NCBI RefSeq assembly: GCF_037652055.1
Contig: NZ_JBBKAH010000011.1
Coordinates: 62,001 to 126,000 of the forward strand
Source: Pelagibius sp037652055
GTDB taxonomy: Bacteria > Pseudomonadota > Alphaproteobacteria > Kiloniellales > Kiloniellaceae
Direction of reading: 5' to 3'
DNA: 64,000 nt
Shown here: one piece after another, positions 28,228 through 38,592 of the stretch
How positions within the stretch are numbered: position 1 is the first letter of the stretch
Layout: each line of letters starts with the position of its first letter
Position numbers and translations under genes: made by a program
The notes under the pieces: generated by a model
What the model saw: only the letters and a program-made list of their open reading frames with translations
Databases searched by the model: none
Told to the model about the DNA's origin: nothing

Positions 28228-29310
28228 ATGAAACGGATCACATCCGTCCTGGCGTCGCTCGCCATCGTCGCGGCGGCGGCAACGGCCACCCTGGGCTCCG
28301 GCCCGGCCCTCGCGCAGGACAAGGGCACCATCGGCATTGCCATGCCGACGAAGTCCTCCGCACGCTGGATCTCCGACGGCAACTCCATGGTCAAGCAGTT
28401 CGAGGCGGCGGGCTACGAGACAGACCTGCAGTACGCCGAGGACGACATCCCCAACCAGCTGGCGCAGATCGAGAACATGATCGTGAAGGGCGTCGACGTG
28501 CTGGTGATCGCCGCCATCGACGGCACCACCCTCTCCAACGCGCTGCAGCAGGCCGCCGACAGCGGCATCAAGGTCATCGCCTACGACCGCCTGATCCGCG
28601 AGAGCCCGAACGTCGACTACTACGCGACCTTCGACAACTTCAAGGTCGGCGTGCAACAGGCAACCTCCATCGTCAAGGCGCTGGGGCTGCCTGACGCGTC
28701 CGGGCCGTTCAACATCGAGCTGTTCGGCGGCTCGCCCGACGACAACAACGCCTATTTCTTTTACAACGGCGCCATGAGCGTGCTGCAGCCGCTGATCGAT
28801 GAAGGCAAGCTGGTGGTACGCTCCGGCCAAATGGGCATGGACACCGTCGGCACCCTGCGCTGGGACGGCGCCGTCGCCCAGGCACGCATGGACAACCTGC
28901 TGTCGGCCTACTACAGCGACGCCAGGGTCGACGCGGTGCTGTCGCCCTACGACGGTCTCTCGATCGGCATCCTCTCCTCGCTGAAGGGCGTCGGCTACGG
29001 CTCGGCGAACCAGCCGATGCCGGTGGTCTCCGGCCAGGATGCCGAGGTCCCCTCGGTGAAGTCGATCCTCGCCGGCGAGCAGCACTCCACCATCTTCAAG
29101 GACACCCGCGAGCTGGCGCGTGTCACCGTCGGCATGGTCGACGCCCTGCTGCAGGGCGGCAAGCCGGAGATCAACGACACCTCCACCTATGACAACGGCG
29201 TCAAGGTGGTGCCTTCCTATCTGCTGGAGCCCGTCGCCGTAGACGAGACCAACTGGGAAAAGGTCCTGATCGATTCCGGCTACTACACCATCGACCAGAT
29301 CAAGTCTTAA
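28228..29310 (+). CDS. chvE: Multiple monosaccharide ABC transporter substrate-binding protein ChvE
   Basis: The 360-residue periplasmic protein has a signal peptide (to about residue 29, ending GPALAQ) and the ChvE-type sugar-binding fold: GTIGIAMPTKSSARWISDG, DLQYAEDDIPNQLAQIENM, YDRLIRESPNVDYYATFDNF. These stretches are very close to ChvE of Agrobacterium. It binds galactose, arabinose and other monosaccharides for import and may also feed chemotaxis. ATG 28228 is chosen over 28219 because AGGAAGGAA (28211-28219) is then correctly spaced. Confidence 0.96.
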   Translation: MKRITSVLASLAIVAAAATATLGSGPALAQDKGTIGIAMPTKSSARWISDGNSMVKQFEAAGYETDLQYAEDDIPNQLAQIENMIVKGVDVLVIAAIDGTTLSNALQQAADSGIKVIAYDRLIRESPNVDYYATFDNFKVGVQQATSIVKALGLPDASGPFNIELFGGSPDDNNAYFFYNGAMSVLQPLIDEGKLVVRSGQMGMDTVGTLRWDGAVAQARMDNLLSAYYSDARVDAVLSPYDGLSIGILSSLKGVGYGSANQPMPVVSGQDAEVPSVKSILAGEQHSTIFKDTRELARVTVGMVDALLQGGKPEINDTSTYDNGVKVVPSYLLEPVAVDETNWEKVLIDSGYYTIDQIKS

Positions 29311-29330
29311 GCGTTAAAGTCCTGGCGTAA

Positions 29331-29368
29331 GGCGGCCCGTCCCTCTCCTCCCGGGGGACGGGCCCGCC
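29331..29368 (+). promoter_or_regulatory. Intercistronic hairpin between chvE and gguA
   Basis: The arms 29331-29343 and 29355-29368 pair over 13 bp with one bulged C, around an 11-nt loop. There is no T-run, so it is more likely to stabilise the chvE message or reduce read-through into gguA than to terminate. Such structures are common after binding-protein genes. Confidence 0.6.
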
Positions 29369-29401
29369 GATCTGCCGCAGCCAAAGACCGGAACGGATCC
29401 C

Positions 29402-30978
<1,577 letters not shown>

Positions 30979-30982
<4 letters not shown>

Positions 30983-32184
30983 CCACGGTTTCCAGCGAAG
31001 TTGCCGAGGGCGGACGCAGCCGTACCTCGGTAGGCGACTACCTGAAGCACCACATCCGCGACTACGGCATGTTGGTTGCCCTGGTGGTCATCATGGGGTT
31101 CTTCCAGATCTGGACCGACGGCGTGCTGATGAAGCCGCTGAACCTCACCAACCTGTTCCTGCAGAACAGCTACATCATCATCATGGCGCTGGGCATGCTG
31201 CTGGTCATCGTCTGCGGCCACATCGATCTCAGCGTCGGCTCGGTGGTCGGCTTCATCGGCGCGCTCGCAGCGGTCATGATGGTCAGCTACGACCTGCCGG
31301 TCCTCGTCGCCGTGCCCGCCTGCCTGATCACCGGCGCCCTCATCGGGGCCGCCCAGGGCTACTGGATCGCCTATTGGAAGATCCCCTCCTTCGTCGTCAC
31401 CCTTGCCGGCATGCTGGTGTTCCGCGGGCTGACCCTGGCGCTGCTCGAGGGCCAGTCGATCGGGCCCTTCCCCAAGTCATTCCAGGCGCTCTCCTCCGGC
31501 TTCATTCCCGACCCCTTCGGCCTCGACTTCCGTCTGCTCTCGCTGCTGCTCGGTATCGCGGTGGGTGCCGGGATGATCGTCTTCGGGCTGCGCGCCAGAG
31601 CCAAGCAGGCGCGCTTCTCCCACGTCGAGGAGCCGCTGGGTTTCTTTCTCGCCAAGAACGGCATAATCGCCGCGGCGATCGTCTACATCACCTACCTGCT
31701 GGCGACCTACAACGGCCTGCCCAACGTGCTGATCACCATGGCGGTGCTGATCGCCGGCTATTCCTTCTTCACCACCAAGTCGGTGCCGGGCCGCCGCATC
31801 TACGCCATCGGCGGCAACGAGAAGGCGGCCAAGCTGTCGGGCATCAAGACCGAGCGCCTGACCTTCCTGACCTTCGCCAACATGGGCATGCTGGCGGCAC
31901 TGGCCGGACTCATCTTCGCCGCCCGCCTCAATACGGCAACGCCCAAGGCCGGCGTCGCCTTCGAGCTTGACGTCATCGCCGCCGTCTTCATCGGCGGCGC
32001 CTCGATGTCCGGCGGCGTCGGCCGGATCATGGGCGCGGTCATCGGCGCTTTCATCATGGGCGTGATGAACAACGGCATGTCGATCATGGGTGTCGGCATC
32101 GACTGGCAACAGGTGATCAAGGGCCTGGTGCTGCTGGCCGCCGTGATCTTCGACGTCTACAACAAGTCGAAGGGCGACAGCTGA
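30979..32184 (+). CDS. gguB: Multiple monosaccharide ABC transporter permease GguB
   Basis: The 401-residue permease is of the RbsC/MglC type with about ten membrane segments, the VCGHIDLSVGSVVGF motif and the GIKTERLTFLTFANMG coupling loop. It starts at ATG 30979, overlapping the gguA stop; the frame is open upstream inside gguA but has no family match. It forms the channel for ChvE-delivered sugars. Confidence 0.95.
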
Positions 32185-32240
32185 GCGCCATCCAGCTCAC
32201 CGGACCTGTGAATCAAATGAACGATCGAGCCCCTTGCGGA

Positions 32241-32459
32241 TCAGAAAACCGCCTTGGTGGCGGCATCGATCAGCGCGGCGGCGCCGAAGGCGAGCAACGA
32301 GACCTCAAGCACGGCGGAGAGCTGGGCCGCCATGTCGCCCCGCAGCAACAGCGGCACGGGTTCGTGCCGAAAGGCGTAGTGCAGGTAGCGCAGCAGCAGT
32401 AAGGCAGCCGCAAGGAAAGCAAAGCCGACGGCAATCTCGGTGTAATAGGACCCGAACAT
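32241..32459 (-). CDS. Small membrane protein of unknown function
   Basis: The 72-residue protein has two hydrophobic segments (about residues 6-24 and 46-65) with a short polar loop between. ATG 32459 is preceded by GAAGAG and AGGGG stretches, whereas the longer frame would need a TTG at 32495. It lies between gguB and the chemoreceptor gene, in the opposite direction to gguB. No family is recognised. Confidence 0.5.
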   Translation of the reverse strand: MFGSYYTEIAVGFAFLAAALLLLRYLHYAFRHEPVPLLLRGDMAAQLSAVLEVSLLAFGAAALIDAATKAVF

Positions 32460-32570
32460 CTCTTCGACCCCTAAGAAACGGGTTAGCCCGGCCAAGCGGG
32501 CAACGTCGGCGCAAGCATGTGATCCGACGATGGCCCTTAGGCAAGAGGATTCAATTCAGAGATGCCTTGC

Positions 32571-32600
32571 AAAAATTCGATGGCCGGCCGAAGGGCCGGC
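32571..32600 (-). terminator. Rho-independent terminator of the chemoreceptor gene
   Basis: On the minus strand, GCCGGCC-CTTC-GGCCGGC forms a perfect 7-bp stem (plus-strand arms 32583-32589 and 32594-32600) and is followed by a run of five T (32575-32571), 18 nt after the chemoreceptor stop. Confidence 0.8.
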
Positions 32601-32617
32601 GCCGGCGGCGGGCGCCG

Positions 32618-34600
32618 CTACGACGCCCGCACCTTGGCCAGGAAGTTGCGCATCTCGGCCTGCAATTCTTCGGTCTGGGCGTTGAGCGCCCCGGCCGCCG
32701 CGGCGACCTGGCCGACCCCGGCGCTGGATGCCGCGGCGTCGCTGCGCACCTGTTCGATGCCGCCGGAGACGAGCTCGGTTCCGCTGGCCGTTTCCTGGGC
32801 GTTGCGGGCGATTTCCTGGGTCGCCGCCGACTGCTCCTCGACCGCCGAAGCGATCGAGGCAGTTACCTCGCCGATCTGCTGGATCCGCTTGGCGACCGAG
32901 GCGATCGCGTCGGCCGCCCCGCCGGTGGCCGCCTGCATGGCGGCGATCTGGCCCGAGATATCCTCCGTCGCCTTGCCGGTCTGGGTCGCCAGGGTCTTCA
33001 CCTCACTGGCCACGACCGCGAAGCCCTTGCCGGCTTCGCCCGCCCGCGCCGCCTCGATGGTCGCGTTCAAGGCCAGCAGGTTGGTCTGCTCAGCGATGTC
33101 CTGGATCAGCTTCACCACGTCGCCGATTTTCTCGGCAGCCTCGGTCATGCCCTTCACGGTGCCGTCGGTGGCCGCGGCCTCTTCCACGGCCTGACGCGAG
33201 ACCTCGTTGGCACGGGTCACCTGGCCGGAGATCTCGGCGATGGAGGCACTCAGTTCCTCGGCCGCCGAAGCAACGGTCTGCACGCTGCTGCTGGCGCCCT
33301 GGCAGGTGCTTTTCACCTCCGCCGTGCGCTGATCGGTGCGCTGGGCGATGACCGCCAGTTCCTGCGCGGTCCGCTCCATCGCGCCGGCGCTGGTCGAGAC
33401 CTGCCCGGCGATGCGGCCGACCGAGGCCTCGAAGCCGTCGGCGAGTTCGTTGAGAGCCCGCTTCTTTTCTTCCGTCGCGCGCTTCTCGGCAGCGCGCTGC
33501 TCTTCCTCCAGGCGAAGCTTCTCGATGGCATTGTCCTTGAAGACCTGCACCGCCTCGGCCATGGCACCCAGTTCGTCGCGGCGCTGGCGGCCCGGAATCT
33601 CCACCGCCGTGTCACCCCCGGCCAGACGTCGCATGACCTCGGTAATGCGCTGCACAGGCTTGGCGATGGAGCCATTCATCACCCAGGCGATCACCAGCGA
33701 AGCGGCGAGCGCCACCAGGCCGATGGCAATGGAAAGAGTGCGGCCATCGGCCAGCTTGGAATCGATGGCGGTGCGGTCGAAAGCGATAGCAGCGACGCCG
33801 ATCACCTGGCCGCTGAAGTCCTCGATCGGGGTCAGCAGGGTGGCATGAGCGATGCCGTCGATATCGATGCGCGGCATGATGGTTGGTTTGGCCGCCGCGG
33901 CGGCGGCACGCAGCGCCGCATCGTCGAAGGCGACGCCCTGAGGGAAGGTGGTCGCGAAGGCCTCGATACCCTCCTCGCGCAGCACGTAAAGGGCGGCGAA
34001 GGCGGATGCGCGCTCGGTGAAGCCATCGAAGAAGGCCTGGCCGAAGGAAAGCCCGAATTCGACCGAGCCGATCTGCTGGCCGTTGTGGTGCACCGGCACC
34101 ACCCCGCGCATGCCGAGGCCGGCCACGCCGCGCTCCAGGCCCGAAATCGGCTGGCCGGTCCTGTTCACCTCGACCACCGTGAAGCGGAAAGAGGAGAGAT
34201 CGTCGCCGAACTTCTCCGGCTTGTGCACGCGCAGGAAAGAGGTCGCGGGGGCCAGGTGGAACTGGAACTGCCGGGCGCCGTGCTCCTTGTCCATCTTCTC
34301 GTACTGCGGCACGAAATAGGAGGCCAGGCGGTCACGATCACGCGCGGCGAAGGCCTCCTGCACGGCGGTGGTCTCCGCCACGGTGGTGGCCATGGAGAGG
34401 GCGCGCTTGGCCTCGGCATCGATCGCGTCGACCAGTTGGGCCCGCAAGCCGCTCAGCTTTTGCTCGAAGGCCTGCTCGCTCATACCGCCGGCCACCCACA
34501 TGTTGGCCGTCGTCGTGACCGCGACCGCGAGCAGCGCCGTCAGCGCCAGGGCCAGGGCCAGCCGCGGCCCGATTTTTCCCATCCCGAACATGCGGAACAT
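32618..34600 (-). CDS. Methyl-accepting chemotaxis protein
   Basis: The 660-residue chemoreceptor has a first membrane segment at about residues 10-32, a periplasmic double-Cache-type sensor (HKPEKFGDDLSSFRFTVVEV, then GVVPVHHNGQQIGSVEFGLS), a second membrane segment near 290-310, a HAMP linker and a signalling domain with the conserved tip IEAARAGEAGKGFAVVASEV. It controls the flagellar CheA kinase in response to a small ligand. ATG 34600 is preferred, with GGAGAAG upstream; the frame is open to 34645. Proximity to chvE might link it to sugar taxis, but the Cache sensor suggests direct ligand binding (inference). Confidence 0.95.
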   Translation of the reverse strand: MFRMFGMGKIGPRLALALALTALLAVAVTTTANMWVAGGMSEQAFEQKLSGLRAQLVDAIDAEAKRALSMATTVAETTAVQEAFAARDRDRLASYFVPQYEKMDKEHGARQFQFHLAPATSFLRVHKPEKFGDDLSSFRFTVVEVNRTGQPISGLERGVAGLGMRGVVPVHHNGQQIGSVEFGLSFGQAFFDGFTERASAFAALYVLREEGIEAFATTFPQGVAFDDAALRAAAAAAKPTIMPRIDIDGIAHATLLTPIEDFSGQVIGVAAIAFDRTAIDSKLADGRTLSIAIGLVALAASLVIAWVMNGSIAKPVQRITEVMRRLAGGDTAVEIPGRQRRDELGAMAEAVQVFKDNAIEKLRLEEEQRAAEKRATEEKKRALNELADGFEASVGRIAGQVSTSAGAMERTAQELAVIAQRTDQRTAEVKSTCQGASSSVQTVASAAEELSASIAEISGQVTRANEVSRQAVEEAAATDGTVKGMTEAAEKIGDVVKLIQDIAEQTNLLALNATIEAARAGEAGKGFAVVASEVKTLATQTGKATEDISGQIAAMQAATGGAADAIASVAKRIQQIGEVTASIASAVEEQSAATQEIARNAQETASGTELVSGGIEQVRSDAAASSAGVGQVAAAAGALNAQTEELQAEMRNFLAKVRAS

Positions 34601-34756
34601 CGACACTTCTCCATAACCCCTTGCGATTTCCGACAAGCTATACATTGTAAGTTTAGCATGTGTTAATTCGGCTCAGGGTTGAGGCGGACGAGCCTGGCCA
34701 AGCTGGCGCCACTCTGGCTATTCCACGCGCAAGCTGCACAGTTTATGTTCTGATTT

Positions 34757-34774
34757 GCCCGCCGTCCGGCGGGC
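34757..34774 (+). promoter_or_regulatory. Leader hairpin upstream of the NMT1-type binding protein gene
   Basis: GCCCGCC (34757-34763) pairs with GGCGGGC (34768-34774) around GTCC. There is no T-run. The 281-bp gap between the chemoreceptor start and this gene shows no thiamine or other riboswitch consensus that I can recognise. Confidence 0.3.
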
Positions 34775-34881
34775 CAAGAGGCCGGGAACGACCCCGCCGC
34801 GGCATTGTCGCGGTGGCACGGGGATTGCTCACTGGACGGGCTAGAGGCTTGACCGCACCGGAACTGGGAGAACATCAAAAC

Positions 34882-35916
34882 ATGCCTTCGCTGACGACCT
34901 TGCGCACCGCCGCACTCGCCGCCGTCCTGGCGCTCGCCGCTTTGCAGGCCCCCACCCAGGCCCTGGCCGAGACCGACATCAGGTTCACCCTGGATTGGAA
35001 GTACCAGGGGCCGACCGCGGCCTTCCTGGTCGCCGCCGACAAGGGTTTCTACGCCGAGGAGGGCCTCGACGTGACGATTGACAGCGGCAACGGCTCGGCC
35101 GGCGCGGTGACCCGCGTGGCCAGCGGCGCCTACCAGATGGGCTTTGCCGACATCAATGCCCTGGTCGACTTCAACGTGCAGAACCCTGGCCAGTCGGTGA
35201 AGGCCGTGATGATGGCTTACGACGCGGCGCCCTTTTCCATCTTCACCCTGAAGAAGAACAACATCGAGAAGGTCGAGGACCTGGCCGGGCGCAAGCTGGG
35301 GGCGCCGGTGTTCGACGCCTCTTACAAGCTGTTCCCCGCCTTCGCCCACGAGACCGGCATCGACGACAAGTCGGTCGAGCGGGTGAACATGGACCCCGCC
35401 TTGCGCGAGACCATGCTGGTCCAGGGCCAGGTCGACTTCATCTCCGGGCACTTCTTCTCGTCCATGCTGGACCTCAAGTCCAAGGGCGTTAAGGAGGAGG
35501 ACATCACGTACTTCCTCTATGCCGACTACGGCATGGACTTCTACGGCAACGCGGTGATCGCCTCTGGCAGCTTCATCGCCGAGCATCCCGACGCCATCGC
35601 CGGCTTCCTGCGCGCCACCCTGCGCGGCTGGAAGGACATCATCGCCGACCCTGAAGGCGCCATCGAGATCGTGGCCAAGTTCGATCCGCTAATCGACAAG
35701 GCGCTGGAGCTGGAACGCCTGCAGTTGGCGCTCAAGGTCAACGTCCTGACGCCCCACGTGCAGCAGAACGGCATCGGCGACGTCGAGCAAGCGCGCCTGA
35801 CCAATTCCATCGCCCAGCTCGCCCTGGCCTACGGCCTGAAGGAGACGCCGGAGGCCGCGGCGATCTGGACCTCCGAGTTCCTGCCGCCCGCCGAGGAGCG
35901 GAAGCTGTCGCAGTGA
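34882..35916 (+). CDS. ABC transporter substrate-binding protein (NMT1/ThiY-like)
   Basis: The 344-residue protein has a signal peptide (about residues 1-29, ending in QALAE) and the NMT1/ThiY fold: DIRFTLDWKYQGPTAAFLVA, GFYAEEGLDVTIDSGNGS, and a conserved GRKLGAPVFDASYKLFP stretch. Relatives bind thiamine pyrimidine precursors, taurine, nitrate or other small compounds. ATG 34882 is chosen because the signal peptide starts there. Followed by an ATPase and permease gene, it makes a complete importer of unknown ligand. Confidence 0.92.
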   Translation: MPSLTTLRTAALAAVLALAALQAPTQALAETDIRFTLDWKYQGPTAAFLVAADKGFYAEEGLDVTIDSGNGSAGAVTRVASGAYQMGFADINALVDFNVQNPGQSVKAVMMAYDAAPFSIFTLKKNNIEKVEDLAGRKLGAPVFDASYKLFPAFAHETGIDDKSVERVNMDPALRETMLVQGQVDFISGHFFSSMLDLKSKGVKEEDITYFLYADYGMDFYGNAVIASGSFIAEHPDAIAGFLRATLRGWKDIIADPEGAIEIVAKFDPLIDKALELERLQLALKVNVLTPHVQQNGIGDVEQARLTNSIAQLALAYGLKETPEAAAIWTSEFLPPAEERKLSQ

Positions 35917-35956
35917 TCCTTTTCTCGTTCGGTATCCCTGCCCGGCGGCCACAGCC

Positions 35957-36745
35957 GTGACCGCCTTCATCGAGCTGGACCACGTCACCATGAGCTATGG
36001 GGACGCGGGCAGCGCCGTGCCGGCGGTGGCCGACGCCACCCTGACGATCGGCCGTGGCGAGTTCGTCGCTTTGGTCGGCCCCTCCGGCTGCGGCAAGTCC
36101 TCGCTGCTCAAGATCGTCTCCGGACTCGCCAGGGCCAACAGCGGCGTCGCGCGGATCGACGGCCGGGCGATTGCTGGTTCGCAGGCCTCGGTCGGCATGG
36201 CGTTCCAGAACGCCACCCTGCTGCCCTGGCGGACCACGCTGGAGAACGTGCTGCTGCCACTGGAGGTCAGCCGCGACCACCGCGCGAGCTTCCGGCGCAA
36301 GAAGGCCGAGCACGTCGCGGCGGCGCGCCAGCTCTTGCAGGTCGTGGGTCTGGAGGGCTACGAGAACCATGCGCCCTACGAGCTGTCCGGCGGCATGCAG
36401 CAGCGGGCCTCGCTGTGCCGGGCTCTCATCCACGGCCCCGAACTGCTGCTGCTCGACGAACCTTTCGCCGCCCTCGACGCCTTCACCCGCGAGGAGCTGT
36501 GGGAGGTCTTGCAGCAGCTCTGGCTGCAGCAGAAGTTCACCGTGATTCTCGTGACCCACGATCTCCGCGAGGCGGTCTACCTCGCCGACCGGGTCTACGT
36601 CATGAGCAAACGCCCGGGCCGCATCGTCTACGAGCGCCCCGTCGCTCTCGCGCGGCCGCGCACGCTGGAGTCCACCTTCGACGAAGACTTCGTTGCCTTG
36701 GTGCATGCCCTGCGCGACCATATCGGGGAGGTGCGCGCGGCATGA
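35957..36745 (+). CDS. ABC transporter ATP-binding protein (NitT/TauT class)
   Basis: The 262-residue ATPase has Walker A GPSGCGKSS, the signature LSGGMQQRASLCRAL and Walker B LLLLDEPFAALD. The start is GTG, 40 bp after the binding protein gene, and its stop overlaps the permease start by 4 bp. It energises the importer. Confidence 0.95.
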   Translation: MTAFIELDHVTMSYGDAGSAVPAVADATLTIGRGEFVALVGPSGCGKSSLLKIVSGLARANSGVARIDGRAIAGSQASVGMAFQNATLLPWRTTLENVLLPLEVSRDHRASFRRKKAEHVAAARQLLQVVGLEGYENHAPYELSGGMQQRASLCRALIHGPELLLLDEPFAALDAFTREELWEVLQQLWLQQKFTVILVTHDLREAVYLADRVYVMSKRPGRIVYERPVALARPRTLESTFDEDFVALVHALRDHIGEVRAA

Positions 36746-37503
36746 TCTCATCCGTCAAGCTGGCGCCCTGGCTGGCGACCATCGGCCTCTTTGTGGTCTG
36801 GGAGGGCGCCTGCCGCCTCTTCGCCATCCCCGAGTTCGTGTTGCCGGCGCCCAGCCAGGCGGTGGCAGCGCTCATCGAGTACTGGCCGGCGATCTGGCAG
36901 AACGCCTTCTATACCTTCTGGGTGACGCTTGTCGGCTTCGCCCTCGCGGTCGCATTCGGCCTCGCCCTGGGCATCGTCACCGGCGCCTCCGCGTTGGTCT
37001 ATGCGGCAGTCTACCCGCTGCTGGTCGGCTTCAACAGTATCCCCAAGGTCGCCATCGTGCCGGTGCTGGTGGTCTGGTTCGGCATCGGGACCGTGCCGGC
37101 GGTGCTCACCGCCTTCACCATCTCGTTCTTTCCCATCGTGGTGAACGTGGCGACCGGCCTTGCCACCCTGGAGCCCGAACTGCGCGACGTGCTGCGCGCG
37201 CTCGGCGCCCGAAAGTTGGACATCCTGCTGAAGGTCGGCGTGCCGCGCTCGATGCCCTACTTCTTCGCATCGCTGAAGGTGGCGGTGACTCTGGCCTTTG
37301 TCGGCACGGTGATCTCCGAGACCGTGGCGGGCAACGCCGGCATGGGCCACTTGATGCTGACCGCCGCCTCCAGCTTCCGCGTGCCGCTGGTCTTCGCCGG
37401 CCTGCTGGTGATTGCCGCGATGGGGGTGGGCATGTACGCCTTGTTCGCGGTCGTCGAACGGCGGGTCGTCGGCTGGGCCTTCCGCGGCGCGCAAGGCGGC
37501 TGA
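36742..37503 (+). CDS. ABC transporter permease (NitT/TauT class)
   Basis: The 253-residue permease has about six membrane segments and the BPD_transp_1 coupling loop LRDVLRALGARKLDILLKVGVPRSMPYFF. It starts at ATG 36742, overlapping the ATPase stop. It completes the importer. A 140-bp gap to panC follows. Confidence 0.95.
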   Translation: MISSVKLAPWLATIGLFVVWEGACRLFAIPEFVLPAPSQAVAALIEYWPAIWQNAFYTFWVTLVGFALAVAFGLALGIVTGASALVYAAVYPLLVGFNSIPKVAIVPVLVVWFGIGTVPAVLTAFTISFFPIVVNVATGLATLEPELRDVLRALGARKLDILLKVGVPRSMPYFFASLKVAVTLAFVGTVISETVAGNAGMGHLMLTAASSFRVPLVFAGLLVIAAMGVGMYALFAVVERRVVGWAFRGAQGG

Positions 37504-37643
37504 GTCCGTCACCGCCGGCACCGCCGGCCTGAACAGCGTACCGGTCAAGATCGTCGATTTCCGCCCCTTTAGCCTCACCGCTTGCGGCGGCGGCGGCAAG
37601 GTGCTTCAAATCCCGCCGGCATCTATCGCTTGGGAGAGAGAGG

Positions 37644-38531
37644 GTGACCCTCGCGCAAGACCGCGAAAGCTACGGCGGCATGGCGGTGGTCCGCCGCGTT
37701 GCCAACCTGCGTCAACAGGTTGCCGGCTGGCGGCGCGCCGGCGAGCGGGTCGGCGTGGTGCCGACGATGGGTGCCTTGCACGCCGGCCACATGTCGCTGG
37801 TCGAGGCGGCGCGGCGCGACTGCGCGCGGGTGATCGCCACCATTTTCGTGAACCCCAAGCAGTTCAACCGGCCCGACGACCTCACCGGCTACCCGCGCGA
37901 CGAGGCGGGCGATGCCGACAAGCTGGCGGCGGCCGGGGTCGACGTGCTGTTCGCCCCGCCGGTGGAGGAGGTCTACCCGCCGGGCTTCCAGACCAGGGTC
38001 TCGGTGCCGGAGTTGTCCAACTGCCTCTGCGGCCTGACCCGCCCCGGCCATATGGACGGCGTCGCCACCGTCGTTACCAAGCTGTTCCTGATGACCGGTG
38101 CCGAGCGTGCCTACTTCGGCGAAAAGGATTTCCAGCAGCTGCTCATCGTGAAGCGCCTGGCCCGCGACCTCGATGTCCCGGTCGAGGTCGTGCCGGTGGA
38201 AACCGTGCGCGACGGCGACGGCCTGGCGCTGTCGTCGCGCAACGCCCTCCTCACACCGTCGCAGCGCGCCGAGGCGCCGGTGATCTACCGCACCCTCACC
38301 GCCATGGCCGCAAAGCTGGCGGCGGCGGACAGCGACGCCGCAGCGGTACTCGGCTGGGGTCGGAGCGAACTGCTGGCCGCCGGCATCGAGAAGCTCGACT
38401 ACCTGGAACTGCGCGCGGCGGACGACCTTCAGGAACTGCCCCGCCCCGACCGACCGGCGCGCCTCTTCGTCGCCGGCTGGATGGGCGGCGTCCGCCTGAT
38501 CGACAACGTCGCGGTGCCGCTCGGCCGCTAG
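37644..38531 (+). CDS. panC: Pantothenate synthetase PanC
   Basis: The 295-residue enzyme condenses pantoate with beta-alanine using ATP in pantothenate and CoA synthesis. Visible motifs are VVPTMGALHAGHMSLV (the HIGH-like site), FVNPKQFNRPDDLTGYPRD, FFGEKDFQQ-type YFGEKDFQQ and the KMSKS-like LSSRN. The GTG start has a purine-rich site (GGGAGAGAGAGG) upstream. panB and panD are not in the window. Confidence 0.97.
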   Translation: MTLAQDRESYGGMAVVRRVANLRQQVAGWRRAGERVGVVPTMGALHAGHMSLVEAARRDCARVIATIFVNPKQFNRPDDLTGYPRDEAGDADKLAAAGVDVLFAPPVEEVYPPGFQTRVSVPELSNCLCGLTRPGHMDGVATVVTKLFLMTGAERAYFGEKDFQQLLIVKRLARDLDVPVEVVPVETVRDGDGLALSSRNALLTPSQRAEAPVIYRTLTAMAAKLAAADSDAAAVLGWGRSELLAAGIEKLDYLELRAADDLQELPRPDRPARLFVAGWMGGVRLIDNVAVPLGR

Positions 38532-38592
38532 GCCTGCGGTGCCGCCGCGCGCGATCCTTGCGGCGCCGGGCGTCCGGGCGTAGGTCTCTCCC

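Noticed and set aside
32234..34666. Plus-strand open frame of 810 codons opposite the chemoreceptor gene
   Set aside because: It mirrors the repetitive helical chemoreceptor and shows no domain; the minus strand carries the complete MCP motifs.
34601..34881. Thiamine riboswitch upstream of the ThiY-like gene
   Set aside because: The conserved riboswitch core sequences are not present; only a small GC hairpin is visible.
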